A stretch of DNA of 64,000 nucleotides, from the NCBI GenBank assembly GCA_008933995.1, contig WARS01000030.1, positions 2,249,501 to 2,313,500 of the forward strand, in the 5' to 3' direction. The stretch comes from Datnioides undecimradiatus (taxonomy: Eukaryota > Chordata > Actinopteri > Lobotiformes > Datnioididae). The stretch's first letter is position 1; every line of letters starts with the position of its first letter. Position numbers and translations under genes: made by a program. Of this stretch, positions 1-13,300 are shown one piece after another. Below the pieces are notes generated by a model that searched no databases, was not told the DNA's origin, and saw nothing but the letters and a program-made list of their open reading frames with translations.

Positions 1-290
1 TTTCCATGCCCACAGTAATAATGTTAAGATGCTGATGTTTAGCTGCTGAACCCTCTTCTTAGTTTAGCTTGTTAGCCTGTTGCTAATTGTTGATCTTAGT
101 TTTGCAGATCTTTAGCAAAGCATAATGCACATTTGCATTTTGACCTGATGATGGTGCTAGATGAAATGTTAAGAGACCACAAAAACTGAATTAAGCCTGG
201 GAACATGAATGTCAGCAATACTCAATTTCATGATGATCTATCCAACAGCTATGGAGATATTTTACCCTAAAAGGCAAATATGATGGTATC
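1..290 (+). repeat. Dispersed teleost repeat, family A copy
   Basis: The stretch carries words typical of an abundant interspersed repeat of percomorph fish: a 'gatgtttagc' block, 'cttagtttagc', 'gttagc', 'tgacctgatgatggtgctagatgaaa', 'ggaacatgaatgtc' and 'ctatccaacagctatggagatattt'. Related words occur in reverse orientation near 13.45 kb and 47.0 kb, and a partial forward copy lies near 20.07 kb. I recognise the repeat by sight but cannot assign a family name. The copy is truncated by the window edge. It has no coding capacity. Confidence 0.6.
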
Positions 291-3080
291 ACAAAATAAA
301 GAAGGCACAACATTTCACCATTTGAAAACAAAAAAACAGTTTGTCCCAGCTGAGATGTTTTACCAGATATGTGGGAGTGTTGACCTCATAGTTGTCTTAT
401 GAAAATGTATCAGAACGGAGCACAGTAAGGAGCAAAAATGACAATCTTACGTCTGCAAACTCCACTACAGCTTGGCTAGAGACAACTAATGGACATAGTA
501 GAGCAGTCAACTGGGAGTGCCGCGTGGCTGCCTGACATCTTTGGTTTGCACTCGTCTGAATGGAACAGCAAAGTGCTGAGCAAACCTTTAAGATAAAGAG
601 GAGATTAGTTGCTGTCAGGGCGCTGGCTGGATGTGAGTACAGCGAATGAAGAGGCATTAAAGCCAGACAAAGCCAGGCTACACTGGCCTGACACCACTTC
701 CTTTACTGCACGCGTACACACACACATACACACACACACACACACATACAAGCCCACTCATACAAAACCTGCAAGCAAGCAAATGCTTGCACAGAGGTTA
801 GCAATTAATGAGGGCTTGGGGCACCCAAATGCCCTTTAAAGTTTAAAAAATGCTTATGAAATAAAACTGTCGGAGAAAGAGAAAAGATAGCATCCACTCT
901 CAGTTTTGCTTGTGCAATTACTCGGTCACCCTCTTCATATTTATTTGTTCAAGTTGCCTTTTTCCCCGCAATTTCCAGTCCAGATAATTTTTCATGGTGC
1001 ATTTAGAGTTTGAAAAATGGATGTTTTTGGTCAGAAAACAATCAAGGACACAGCCTGAAGCAAATGAGCGCACTGACACCGTGCAGCCTGCAACAAAGCC
1101 CATGCAAACCAGCATGTCAGCAAAATATTAAGCAGGGTAACAGGGTAAAAAGCTAAACAATGATGCCAAGGAGGGTGGGGTGGCTGAGGACAAAGAGAAT
1201 GGTTTCACACAAATTCCCATCACTGGGAAAAGTTTTAAAAAACATTTTAAAGAACAAATGTATTGTTTTATTTAACTAAACACATAAAGAGCGGAGCTTA
1301 AAAAAATCATAAAGGAGCAAAAAAAATGTCCTCTGCAAAACCATGAGTTTCACACCTGCATGAGAATTTTGCGAAAATCTGTATGAATTCATCCTCTTCC
1401 ATATCTGAAGAACACAGGCAGTAAAATAAAGCAGAGTCAGAACTGTTCTCATCAAGGTGATAAGTGATGAATGTGTGTTTGACCACAACAATCTGTCTTT
1501 TTCTTTTTTTTCTTTTTTTTTTTTTTAACTTTACAGCTCCAAAAGCTCTGCAGGACATAAAAGCCCTCTCTGCCTCTCTCACTCTGCAGCATTATGGAGA
1601 AGAAGCTCATTTGTAATTATGTAAGGCCCACTTACACATAAGAGTTCGTAAACGTTAAAGGCGTGCGAGAACAAAGAGTTAGCTGTTGGGCTGCAGCCTG
1701 TCCTCTAACGCCCACCTCGTCAACAACACACACAGCGTGCACACATGCAAAAAGACAAGGGCACGCAAAGTCACACTTGCATTTAAGCATTCAAAAATAA
1801 AAGAGCGGGCAGCTTTTTTTCAGTGAAATAGATTGAGGGAGTGGATATGTAGGTCTGAAAGCTCTGCTGCATCATTCTTTGTCCTGCTCGGTCCTCTGAG
1901 ATCATGAAGGGTGAATAAAGGACAGATAATGAGCACACAAGGATTTCTATACCCTAACATATATGAGACATGGATTGGTACAAACAGAAGGTAGCTCCAT
2001 TATTTAACATGTTGATTCTGCCTTATTGTAGAGCTTTAACACTAAGCCACAATGGCTGATGCTGTTATTTGATTTAAAATCATAACTTCCTGTTTCGAAT
2101 GTGAAGGAAGGCTAGGATGTTCATATTTGATTGCCCCATTTTGCATATAGTCCTGTTTAACAGGTGCACCAGATGTTTTGTCCAATACTATTCACCAAGG
2201 CGTTTACATCTTGGTGTGATTGGCCCCATCAACAAGTTAGCTTGATGTTGTGTGATCTTTGCTGGCTTGCTAATGTTAGCCACTGTTGAACTCACATTCA
2301 AGAATCACTGTGGCTAGTGTAAAGCTAGCTGTTGACAGTGGCTGTCTGTAATGTAATAAATGTAATAGGTGGTTGAGTTATTATATCTGGGGGTTTTTTT
2401 CCATGTAATTATATGTAATAAGTAACTGGTTTTACTTTATATAAGTAATATGTTTACCACTGGTGAACCTGTAACTGAAGATCTTATGCTGTTTAGGAAT
2501 AATTTTAACATATCACTCTCAGACCATATTAATGTACTGTTATGTAAAGTGCAAGCAGTTTTCCACGCAATAGCTTAGTTTTAAAATAAATACCCTATTT
2601 GTTCTTCTATTGGTGAGCAAAATTGTGAAAAATAGATTAAATTTCATTTTAAAGCATTTCCCATGCAACATTTTATCATTTTGATTTCCACTGCAGACTT
2701 CATTTGGGTTTTGACCAAAATGTTCATGTATCACAGAAAAGTCAAGGAGTGTCAAGTGCTAAAAGTGGCATCAAATGCCTAGACCAGTTTAATATGTATG
2801 TATTTTTTTCTTTAAAATGGCACTAGTAGTATGCTAGTTGTAGTAGTCTGTATTTTCATATTAAATAGGAATCATAACCAAGTTGCTATATTTAAAAAAT
2901 GGTTTTGTGCAGTAACGTGTGAAAAATATATAATGTGATAAGGGTTCCTGAACTAATTTATTAGAATTTCAAATGACACTCAGTGACACACAAGCGTCAG
3001 TGTGGGTTTTTTTTACTTTACTCCACATGTTGCAGAACTACACTTTTGTCCACACACAAACACAGAGTAACAAACTAGAG
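291..3080. other. Intergenic, no gene seen
   Basis: No ORF here resembles a protein family or is framed by credible splice sites. The stretch holds a CA microsatellite (about 716-748) and a T-rich run (about 1497-1526), and is otherwise AT-rich unique-looking sequence. Confidence 0.6.
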
Positions 3081-3169
3081 AGGGAAAACTCAAATGCCCC
3101 ACTCCCACTCACCTACTCACTCTCTCCCTCACACACCCTAAGCTAATTGGGAGTCGCCCCTCGCTGACC

Positions 3170-3640
3170 TCCCCTCATAACACAGAAAGAGTCATTGCCA
3201 TGACAGCAGAGGCCTGCTCATTATCCCCAACAAGGGTCAGCCTTGTTAGAGCCCAAACTGCCGGAACGCACCTGGCTGACATCACAGCAAACCCGAGTCC
3301 CTGTTGCCTGGGTAACCACAACTTGGCAACCGCAACTTGGCAACGTCCCACTCCATGGGGGATTGATTGGGTGAGCAATGCAGTGAGAGGTGGATTAGGC
3401 AGAGTATTATTGTCTCCCTCGGTGCAGAGGGACACGCGGGGTCTGAGCTTTGCCAGACACTGAGAGCATGGTGGACTCACTGAAACAATGATGACAGCCC
3501 TGGCCTGAACTTGGCTTAACAGAGATGAAAGATGTCTTTTATTTATCTATTACTCATTAATTTGCTAATGAGCTGCAGTGATTAAATAAAATAGTGCAGT
3601 GCTCTTTTGGATGAGCAGGCTGAGCTGTATACCATATATT
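3170..3640. promoter_or_regulatory. Candidate cis-regulatory element with RFX X-box cluster
   Basis: A perfect X-box, GTTGCC-N2-GGTAAC, lies at 3303-3316. It is followed by two exact 12-base copies of CAACTTGGCAAC (3319-3330 and 3333-3344), each ending in the RFX half-site GGCAAC and spaced 14 bases start to start. About 200 bases downstream (3550-3600) is a homeodomain-type AT-rich block with 'attaatttgctaatgagc' and 'gattaaataaa'. GC content is higher than in the flanks. RFX factors bind such X-boxes in ciliary and immune-gene control regions. Which gene this would serve is unknown; the nearest one seen is pkia, 15 kb downstream. Regulatory activity is inferred from motifs only. Confidence 0.4.
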
Positions 3641-6600
3641 CTCTGACTGCTAAATGGTTTTATTCAGCAGAGTGGAGTGAGGCAGATACGGTCACATTTT
3701 CACTCAAGTGTCTGTTTGATGCACAACCAAATAGGTGCAATAATAAATATAGGCGCAGAGCGATTTTGCAAGTAGAGTTTTCCGGCTGCAAAGTGCACAC
3801 TCCACCATCGAGTGAAATGAACAAAACTCAAGTGACAAAATGATGTGTCCGACAAACAACCATTACCCTCTCCATAGCTCCTGCTCTGCTACTCTCTCCT
3901 CTTAGGGCAGAGGAGATGAGGGAAAACCACTCAGTGCCTGAGACAGGGAAGCAAAGTGCAGCTGTTATTTGTCATCATCCATTAGTGAACCAACCAGATC
4001 CACAAGTGCAAGCAGCAGAGAGAGGAAATGGTCAAAGGTCATTCTCTCACCTGATTTTTTTTTTTTTTTTTTTTTTTTTTACCTGATCAGGTCTTGCAGA
4101 TATCAACATACTGTGCATGCAGCATGGGTCAACGTTAGCACTATTAGACTTCATTTACATGCATTCAAGATTTAGTTCTTCACCTGGTGGAGAACTGCAA
4201 AGTAAGGGTTTCAGGATGTGGGGAGGTGGACAGGTGTGTTGTGTGTAGTGGAGTTTGCAATCTGTTACAGGCCTGGAATTAACATGGATCTGAGCACTAG
4301 CATGATACTAACATTACTGGTACTATAAAAGGTTCTATCACAAGGGTTCTGCGATATGTCCTGCAGTTCATGTACACAGAACAAAACAATAATGAGCATG
4401 CACTGGTTTCAAGCAATGACCAACTGACAACCAAGTTACATCATTATCAGGACCTGTGTTACAAGCATTTTTGTAACCACTTACAGCTGCACATCTGTGA
4501 TTGTGCCTGTTTGACACCATGGATGTTAAAGTTCGGCATAGAGCAAACATCAAGATCTGTGTCAAACCCAAGCTTCACATCGAGCATCATCACCAGTGAC
4601 AAGGCCAAGGTCTAAACCCACGACCCAGACCACAAGCTGTCGTAACAGTGTCAAAGAGGGAAGACTACATGTCAGGCCCGGACCGCTATTGGGAAAATGC
4701 TTGTTTTCCTCAACATTTGCAGGGTTTTGCACTGGGACTTTATATCCCAGGCATCATCATGGCAACCACATGTGTAAGGTACATTGTCAACACATGAATT
4801 TTGGTTGCATCAACATAATAGTTGCTACCCATCCACCCTGTTCTAGGGTAGGGTTCTAAAATGAAGATCAGACTCAGGGGTTGCCCTGTTGAATGAGTGG
4901 AGGAGGTCCAGAGGACATTCAGTGCACATTGCAAATGGTGCTTTACAGCACTTCCAGAGAGCAATCAAAAGGGGGCAGGAGCCCTGGGGGCAGTGCAAGG
5001 TGGCTGCTTCAAAGGGGCTTGCAGCCAAAATCTAAATCAGGCACATACATGTTATGCTGTTTCTATGAACCATGTGCTCTAAACTTCATCCTCATCCACA
5101 AGCTTTGTGCTGACTTATCACTGAGATTCCCTCATCCTTAAAATAGATTTATTCCATACATTTCAGAAAGGCTGATTACAGAGTATCATCATAATATGGA
5201 ATTTTGAAACTGTGATTGATGAGGAAGTGTAATTAGATAATATTAAAACTGGTACTGAAAACCACATCTTTAGGGACTCCTACACAAATACGAAAAACAT
5301 CAGAATGTTTCTTACCAGTAATCACACACTAAAAGAGATAAAGTGAAATGCAACAGTGTGCAGTTTATAATAAAATGGGGAGATTTACCATTTCGTTGGC
5401 CTTGAGAGATCAACAAACAAGTGTACATGAAGTAGACGCAGTTGTTCGGCATCATTCATCACTATGGTGATAGCAGTAAAGTGTGCAGTGACCTAGCTCT
5501 AAAAGCCAGTGCATTACATTTGAGTGCACTGAAATGACTGCGAGGGGAAAGGCCTCAAACTATACGTTAACAACTGGCATGATATGTTACAATAGGGGAG
5601 AGAACTTTAAAAAGGACAGCAGACATACCACCAATAGATTCCATTGTGACGTCATTGTTGTATATGTTTTTTTGTTTTAATATAAAATCACTGCTTTACA
5701 TTAGTCTGTAACCACAATAAAGGCTGTCAGCCACAGCACATTTTAAAACCTATTTTTCTAGTCCTGCCAGTGTTTATTATTACAGTTATTTTTATTTCAT
5801 CTCTTACTTTGTGCTGTTTTGCCTTCTCTTTAATATGTTAAAGCAAATTATAATGTTGTCTTGGGAAGTGCTACATAAATGCGTGTTAAATGCATAAATG
5901 CATATCATTACTAATATGCCTGAAGGAGACAGAAACTTGTCCTGGTTTTTTGCACCTCCTACTGTGTTTCTGCTCTGAATGGTTCAAGGAGTAAAGAGGT
6001 TGTTGACCAGGCAACCTATCTTCTCCAGCTACTGAATAAAGGAGGGGAGGAGGTAGGGGGGAGCGCCAGCTGTGATATGAATCAGATGCTGCCATGATTG
6101 GAATACAATGATCTGGTAATGCACAACCTCTCTCTCTCTCTCTCTCTCTCTAGCTCTCTCGCCATGTGTCTCTCTTTCTGAACAAGGTTATCAGCAGAGA
6201 TTATCAGGTTAGGACAATAGATGGTGATTCACATAGGTAGTGAATGGCTTTGGCCTAAATCGTATCACATCAGGACTGTGGTTGTTTTGAACTAAATAAA
6301 ACAAGGACACGAGAAGCAATGTACGCTGACAATTATCACCGGTATTTTACTAGAATTTTTAATTGTAGCCGTCATTATAGCATTAGGAAAAAAGTAATGT
6401 TCCATATGAAACATTATTAAATATCAAATTAAGACAAAAGTATTAGGTATTAACATAATAGTAATCATTAGAAGTGCTTCTGATACATCAGCATTGGGAA
6501 TTCCCCAGTTGCCCAGTTTCTATATAATCTCACATAAAGTCTACAGGGGGTGCACGGAATAACATAACCACTCATAACAACTTTAACTTTGAAGTTACTA

Positions 6601-8466
6601 AAGCATGCTAATTATGATACAAAAGTGGGTCATATAATGTGTTATACTAATTAAGTATTTGTCAACCCCCTATATTCTTTCTATAGCGTATCTGTTGTAT
6701 CCCTGATGCCTGGTCTCAACTCATGGAGGCTGCACGTCTCTCTTGCTGCAGCTTGTTCTTGATTTTTAACACCGTGCTCCTCAAGGTGGTGAATAATTTA
6801 GCAGTTTTTGGACTGATGCACCTGCAGTTTAGGCGCCGATCATCCAAGCACTCCAGATTTTGTGTTGGTGGTCACAGAACACTTTGAATACTAACACATT
6901 AAAGCGCTGAGTGCCACACCTTTTTAGCAATGATGCCGCTAATTTGGCCTGCATTGAAATCATAGTTCACTTTTAAGGCACTTGCTGTACCACAAAGCTC
7001 AAATACAGTTCTAGGTTTTAGAGTTTTGCACAGTTGCGGCCATCATTTTAGTTGGTAATAAAACTGCACACACCAAGATAATTACTGAGATCCCGGTTCA
7101 GGTTGGAGCTAAACTTCTTGCTGTAGCTGTGCATGCATTAAGTTTTTGTTTGCAATGATAAATACCAACACTCTGCTGCACCCACTTTCAGTTTTACAAC
7201 TACAAATAAACCCGTACTGTCTGCTCATAATTCTTGCCACAGTCGACTTTGTTGTGGTAGTTTTGCTATGATCCCAGATCTCTGCAACTATTTGGGGTAA
7301 AATGTTTTCATAAACAACAGAAACCAAGGCCAAACCTACAGACCCAAATTGTAATAAACCTGAAAAATCCTATTTTGTTTAATCAGTACCTTCTATATTA
7401 TAGTACAGTTCAATTAAATGGGTTGTCTGTATTAATTCTAGAGCTCTTTACTCAACTGTAGGTGTTGTGCAGGAGCTGGGATCAGTCTAAGTCAGCAGAC
7501 GGTTATTAAGAATTTGTCCACATCATATGTATCATCCTCTTAATATGAAAACTTAATGAAGCCTGTTGAGGCAGCAGCAGCCCAGGCGAGCCTTTGGAGA
7601 AGGATGATAACTCGCTCTTAACACTTCTGTGAACCGTGGCGGAGTGCATCACTTTTCAGACTTTTCACCAGGGATGGAGCTGTAGGGTCACTCCACAGTC
7701 CACCATGAATCTTTGGCAATTAGGCGGAGAAATGGAGAGATGGGTTGGGGGTTGGGGGTTGGGGGTTACTCTATTATACCCCAGAGTAGCATGTGAATGT
7801 ACTCTGAAGGCTTCTGGCTTCCTGTAACACTGCTTCCTGTAACACTGAAGGCATGCGGCAACATTTGGGAGAAGAAGCTCTTTGATCAGTTAAATGTTGT
7901 GTGACGAGGAACACTGGCTGGCAGTTTCACCTGTTTGTGTTAAGTGTTTGGAGCTCCGCTCTGAGATGTTGTAAATCTAGCTTGTAGCAGTCAGTAAACT
8001 CAAGCTGTTTGCATGCACTCTGGCAGACCAAATGAATACCGAAGACAAGGAGTTGAAACTGTGATCGTGTTGGTGCCAGCGAAAAGAGCTTATATTAAAA
8101 CACTGATAGTGGTATCTATTTTGGATATTGGGGCCAGATAGTGGTGAATCAGCAGCTCCCAACATGAAGAGTAGGGACCTTGCAAATTATCGCAAGATCG
8201 ATCTGAGTATGAATATGGCCTTTTTCATAATTTTACTCTTTTATTGTGCAATATGGGACAGCTTTACTTCTTTAGGTCTCTAAATATCATTCAAACTAAT
8301 GAGAAGAAGAGAGAGCGAGGTGCTGTGAGTTAAGCAACGCATTGGAAAACAGTTATCACATCATTGCAGTCTCACGTGTAACCCACAATTTTATTTATTA
8401 TTGGGGGTTTTTTAACGCTTTGAGTTTTGTAAAGATTCAGCAAACATGATATAAAATGTGAATCAG
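3641..8466. other. Intergenic, simple repeats and a LINE-tail remnant
   Basis: No gene seen. Contents: poly-T of about 24 (4057-4080); a (CT)n run (6130-6152); a retrotransposon-tail-like phrase at about 5830-5880 ('aagtgctacataaatg'); and a G-rich tandem repeat at 7742-7767. Predicted ORFs are short and do not resemble known proteins. Confidence 0.55.
7742..7767 (+). repeat. G-rich heptamer repeat, potential G-quadruplex
   Basis: Four G runs of 3 to 5 bases are separated by TT (GGGTT / GGGGGTT units). This meets the usual G-quadruplex pattern with short loops. It is an isolated short tandem repeat with no gene attached. Confidence 0.6.
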
Positions 8467-8677
8467 GGAGCTTTAGAGGTTCTGGAAGGCAGATTTTGTG
8501 ACCTTTGGACAATCCAGGCTAGCTGCTACCCTGTACTTTTAGTCTTCATGCTAAGCTAAGTTAACTGTCTGCTTGTGGAATAGTTTATATTTAGTACAGA
8601 AACATGAGAGAGTATCAATAACTCTCAGCATGAAAGCAAATAAGCATGGACGTGAAAAGGAACTATTCCTTTAAGGT
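8467..8677 (+). repeat. Dispersed teleost repeat, family B, forward copy
   Basis: The copy starts at 'gagctttagaggttctgg', passes through 'acctttggacaatccaggctagctg', 'cttcatgctaagctaag' and 'aacatgagag', and ends at 'aactattcctttaa'. Two more copies are recognisable here: an inverted one at 21112-21290 and a forward one at 22052-22264. This is an abundant non-coding interspersed repeat of percomorph genomes. I give no family name because I cannot search a library. Confidence 0.7.
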
Positions 8678-9689
8678 ACAGGAAATGCATTTTTACTATG
8701 TGGCAACTGATCCATTTTGATTTGACTCGTTCTAGTGTTAAACAGAAGCTGTGGAGCTCTCGTTGGCCTGGTGGGCAGTTGCATGGCTCACAGATAGAGA
8801 GGTTAAAAGGCAGAGAAACTAGTGTCAATTCCGTTCTCCACGTCAATAAATGTGGGCCACCACTGCTGACTATGGTCAGCTCATTCTTACGCTGCCACAT
8901 CCACTGATCGTGTCATGTTTTCCCCTCTCAAACATAATGGGAAACATCTGCTACAGCATGAGCAAATACAATCGGAAATAAGCAGCCGGTTTCGCCAACT
9001 CAATAAGACGTTTCACTGTTGGACACAATCTGCTCTGCTGGTCTAATCAGAAACCTTTCTCTGGCTTCCCCCAACCCCCCAACGTCCATCACATTAAACT
9101 TCTTATTACGGCTGGGTAGCTCCTCCATCTTGGGAGTGATTTGTGATCTACAGCACAATAACCCATAGGAGAAAACACGAGAATTAACTTTAAATGAGGC
9201 ATCATAACCTGCAATCCAAGGCACAGAGAATGGAGATACTGTTAGGCTATATGAGGGCTAATTCAGTCGGCACAAGCAGGCCCTAATTTCTGTCAGGTCA
9301 CAGAGCAGAAATCCACAAACAATTAACATGAGCCAACGTTGTGATGCTGTTGAAACACAGTGATGTTGGCAAAGTGATGAATGAGATTAATTACTCTACA
9401 GTGGGGAGGAGAAACAGCCTGGAGCTGTGCAGAAACACACTGGTGTTTTTAGTGATCAACATGAAGCCACTGAAGCAGGCAGGCAGGCCGGAGCTGGAGC
9501 ACACAGGCAGCAAGGTGCTCTTCATCCAGTTCACATGCCTGGTGATGGCTGAGAGGAACATACATCCCGGTCGTCCCAGCATCGCCCTGCGCAGGCAACA
9601 CAAAGGCGGTGCAGCCAGTGACGAGGAGCCGCTGTCACCTGTGATAATCACGCGAATATCGCTCAGATTCCGGCCAATCTGAAAGTGAT

Positions 9690-10370
9690 GCCGTTTTCGC
9701 ATCGCGGCCAACCCCCCCCCCACACACACACACACTCCTCCGACCCCCACACACCCCGGCCTCGGATGGATGGATGGCGAGTGAAATGGGGGGTTTCCAT
9801 TTTCAGTCCATGACCAATGCAAGCGCACCACAGCCCTTTAGCGCATCATAATAAAAAGCACAATCCACACCACGCCTCGGAATAAACTGACATAAAATCG
9901 CAAAAAACATCTGGCACACACTCGGAACAAAATACAACAGCCAGGCATATTCCCAGTAGGCTGTCACATTCTAGCGTTTTTCAAGCATTTGCACAGATGG
10001 GAGGTGTGAGACGAGCGGAATGAGGAAACTGGAATGACATTGCGCCTGCTTACTGTAAAATAAATTCCCTCGGGGGATGGAGAGCCTCCTTTTCCCTCTT
10101 GACTCCCCTCCTTTCCGACGTGCGAATTTCCCGATATTCAGACCATGCAAAACAGGTAGTCAGTCATTCCACCCTGCGAAGTATTTGGTCCAGCGCGGCG
10201 TGTAAAGGGAGAAGGCAAGCCAGCATCCGAGAGGAGAGAGCCAGCTGTGGGGAGGAAATGAGGAAGGAAGGAAGGAGCGGCCGGGCCGGAGCGCTGCGCA
10301 CAGGAGAGGAGGCAGGAAGAACGGCAGAGGTGCTCTCTCTCTCTCTCTCTCTCTACTTCACAATACAACA
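9690..10370. promoter_or_regulatory. GC-rich, CpG-containing promoter-like patch
   Basis: CpG and GC content rise sharply between about 9.7 and 10.35 kb compared with the AT-rich surroundings, for example the GGCCGGGCCGGAGCGCTGCGC region near 10280-10305. The patch includes a C8/CA run (about 9711-9735) and a (CT)n run (about 10331-10354). ORFs of 134 and 131 codons overlap on opposite strands, but neither looks like a protein family, and such mirrored ORFs are expected in GC-rich DNA. It could be a promoter or a distal 5' non-coding exon, possibly of pkia or of an antisense neighbour. No transcript direction can be supported. Confidence 0.3.
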
Positions 10371-13300
10371 TCCCCCCATCCCTGCCAGACAGACTGACAG
10401 ACGACCAGGGTACCAGTGTCAGCAGCGACACCCACCGGTGATGAGAGTTACTACTGTATGGAGGGTATTTCATGCCACAGCTGCAGCTGGAAAAAATAAA
10501 TAAACCGAAAGCTCTGTCATCCTGGCTGAACATGCTGCTGCAGGAACGTCAGTTACGGTGGCCGACAAGGAACAGATGCACTACAACGGGTGAAAACATT
10601 TGCACAAGGAAAATCGTGCTGCATCTTGAGAAATGGCACCAGATATGGAAATTCAAAACAAATGCAATATGAACAGAATGCACATGAACAGAAACATGTT
10701 GCCAAAAATACAAACTCCAAAAACAAACTCATCAAAATACAAATAAAAAAGACTGCAGTCTAGTCAACGCAACAGATGTTATCCAGGCCACCAGGGGGAG
10801 CACTGAGAGGCCAATCAAGGCATCATTTAGCTTAAAATGCTCACAAATGAAAATGAAGTCCAATTAAAATCACAATTCACTATCCCTTCCTGCAAAGAAA
10901 AGGACTTAAGTGGTTTATTAACTACACTCTTTTAGCCTTCAAACTTCTGAATGGGCAGCACAGTATACATGTTGATTGGCAGATGAGGGAACATAAGTTT
11001 TATCCATGGCGACACAGTTAAATGTTTGCAGTTTAGATAATACAAGATACATCTCCGCAGAATAGAGATTCATGTACATTGAAATTAGTATGTAAGTAGT
11101 AAGTAAGTATCACAGCCGACATATTTGATACTGTCGCTTTTTGATGCGCAACAGTAGTGTTCCCGTGTCAAGCTCACTGGCTTGTCTGTCTAGACTGCAA
11201 ACTGAGGTTAGCATGTTCATCCTGGTGGATGTTTGTTGGTTTGCTAATCAAGACACGTGTCTTTGTAGATAAGAGGACATTCTTTAGTCAGTGGTAACCT
11301 GTGATACATAGAGCAGTGACATTGCCTTATGTTATTTAAAAAATGAGTGGAATAGAGAAAGACGGTTTGTTGAAAGCAGATAATCAATTGAGCACAAAAA
11401 CTACACGATCAATTAAAAAAGTGTGCTTTTTTTAAAAATGAGTGTGCTAGTTATAAATAAAAACATGAAATCATAGTTGCCATTTTTGAGACACTTTCTA
11501 TAATTGAGTGGCTAGGTTTAATGTATTTTTAATTTTAAATAGTTGGCTAACCCAAATTCACTTCCCATGCTTGTCATGCACAAAGACACGAAAGAGCAAT
11601 TTCTAAAAAGTGAAATGTGCTTTCGTCAACAGAAAACATTTTTAGAGATCTTCCTTCAACCAACGTGCTTCACACCAAAGGCTGCCATACTAACACAAGC
11701 TAGGAGCATTTGTCCTAATACCTGCCAGCAATGTTGAACTACAAAAGTCAACCATTCCCAGTAAACCTTTCCTTACCAACATTCCTGATGGAATTATCAG
11801 CATGTAATACACTGTTTTCCAAATTAAACCCACTATAATATCCATCTTTGTTACATATTCCACCCCTGTCAATCAACTCTGAAACCGAACCTTCCCCCTT
11901 TGTTAAGCCGACTAGAATAGAATATACTATATACACAGACACACATGCCAAATCAGGACAAAGCCTTTACTAGAGGGAGTTAGAGCACAAATGGAGACTG
12001 GAAAAAGTTTGTAACCCAGTTGAACCAAGCTCAGTGGATCCTCTGACTCTTTCCTATCTCTGGCTCTGGTCTATATTTGTCTCCCTCTCTTTCTGTCTCT
12101 GCTTCTTTCACTTCCTCTTTGTTTAACATTTCTTTGTTCAGTCAACTGTAAGCTATTTCCAAATGCCACAGTCAGTGGCATCAATGGCAAGCTAAATCTT
12201 GCACACATTGTTCTCACATGCACTGTTTGCTTCATTGCACAAGAAACGACTTTGGATGTTCAGATTATCTGCACACATTGCAGGCAAAATGTCATACTTT
12301 AACGCAGAAGAATCAGCAATTGAAATGTGACTATAAATAAGCATATGCACGCATTTATGGTGTAACAATGAGCATTTTAAGGCCTTGTATTTGCTGTATC
12401 ATCCCCATATGCTCTCCTTGCACTGTTTCTTGCAGTCTTCTCCGTTTGAGCTATTCTTATCTGTAGCCAATCCTCTGCTGCTCTAATGACCTGACATCTC
12501 CACAGGGATCATTAAAGTTTCATCTGACCTAATCTAAAAATTGAAGTCCCCTTAAGCAAGGCACTTGTCTGCTCCAGTGAAGCTGCTCAGTGTCCGTCAG
12601 TAGGAAATGTGTGCTGCACTGAGATGTTGCTTGCAGGTGTCAGTGTGAGTGTGTGTGTGTGTGTGTAAGTGTATAAGTGTATGACACGCAACGCTGCTGG
12701 GAGGAGCACGTGCTCACTGAAACCCATGTTAACAGAAACGACCATGTCGACCCGAGAGTGTTGCATTGAAAGCAGATGGCGGTAGCGAGACAGTGAGGTG
12801 ATTGCAGCATTGGTGCAGCGCTCTGTCTGGCTTTTGCATGTGGCAACAAAAACAAAGCACAGCACCCACCGATCACACTGGTGCACAGTGATATCATGCT
12901 GGAGAGACGCAGGAAGAGAAAGAGACAGCCTGTTGAGTGACGATCTACAGTGTATCAGTCTGTGTGTCTGTGAAACAAAGGCTGATTCATGTAAATTGCA
13001 GTTTAACCTTCATGTGTCCATCATCCATCCATTCTATCATCCATAAACCTTACCTAAGAAGGTGAGAACCAAGGTTGTAAGGTTTCCTCTAAAGGCTCAA
13101 TCTGTCCTTCTATATATATAAATATATATATAAATATTTTTATACACGACTGGAAAGTTTGACTTCCAGACATAATTTACATATCATATTAATATGTGAT
13201 CCTTATCTGCATAGGGTATCTGGGCAATGACATCTGATCCCAGGCCTCTGAATTCACCTGTATTAATGAGCATGGTCAATATGCAAAATTATGCAGAGCT

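Noticed and set aside
9391..9831. 146-codon reverse ORF with Gly/Val-rich repeat
   Set aside because: Part of it is a translated C/CA repeat, there are no flanking splice sites and an unrelated ORF lies on the opposite strand; compositional artefact of GC-rich DNA.
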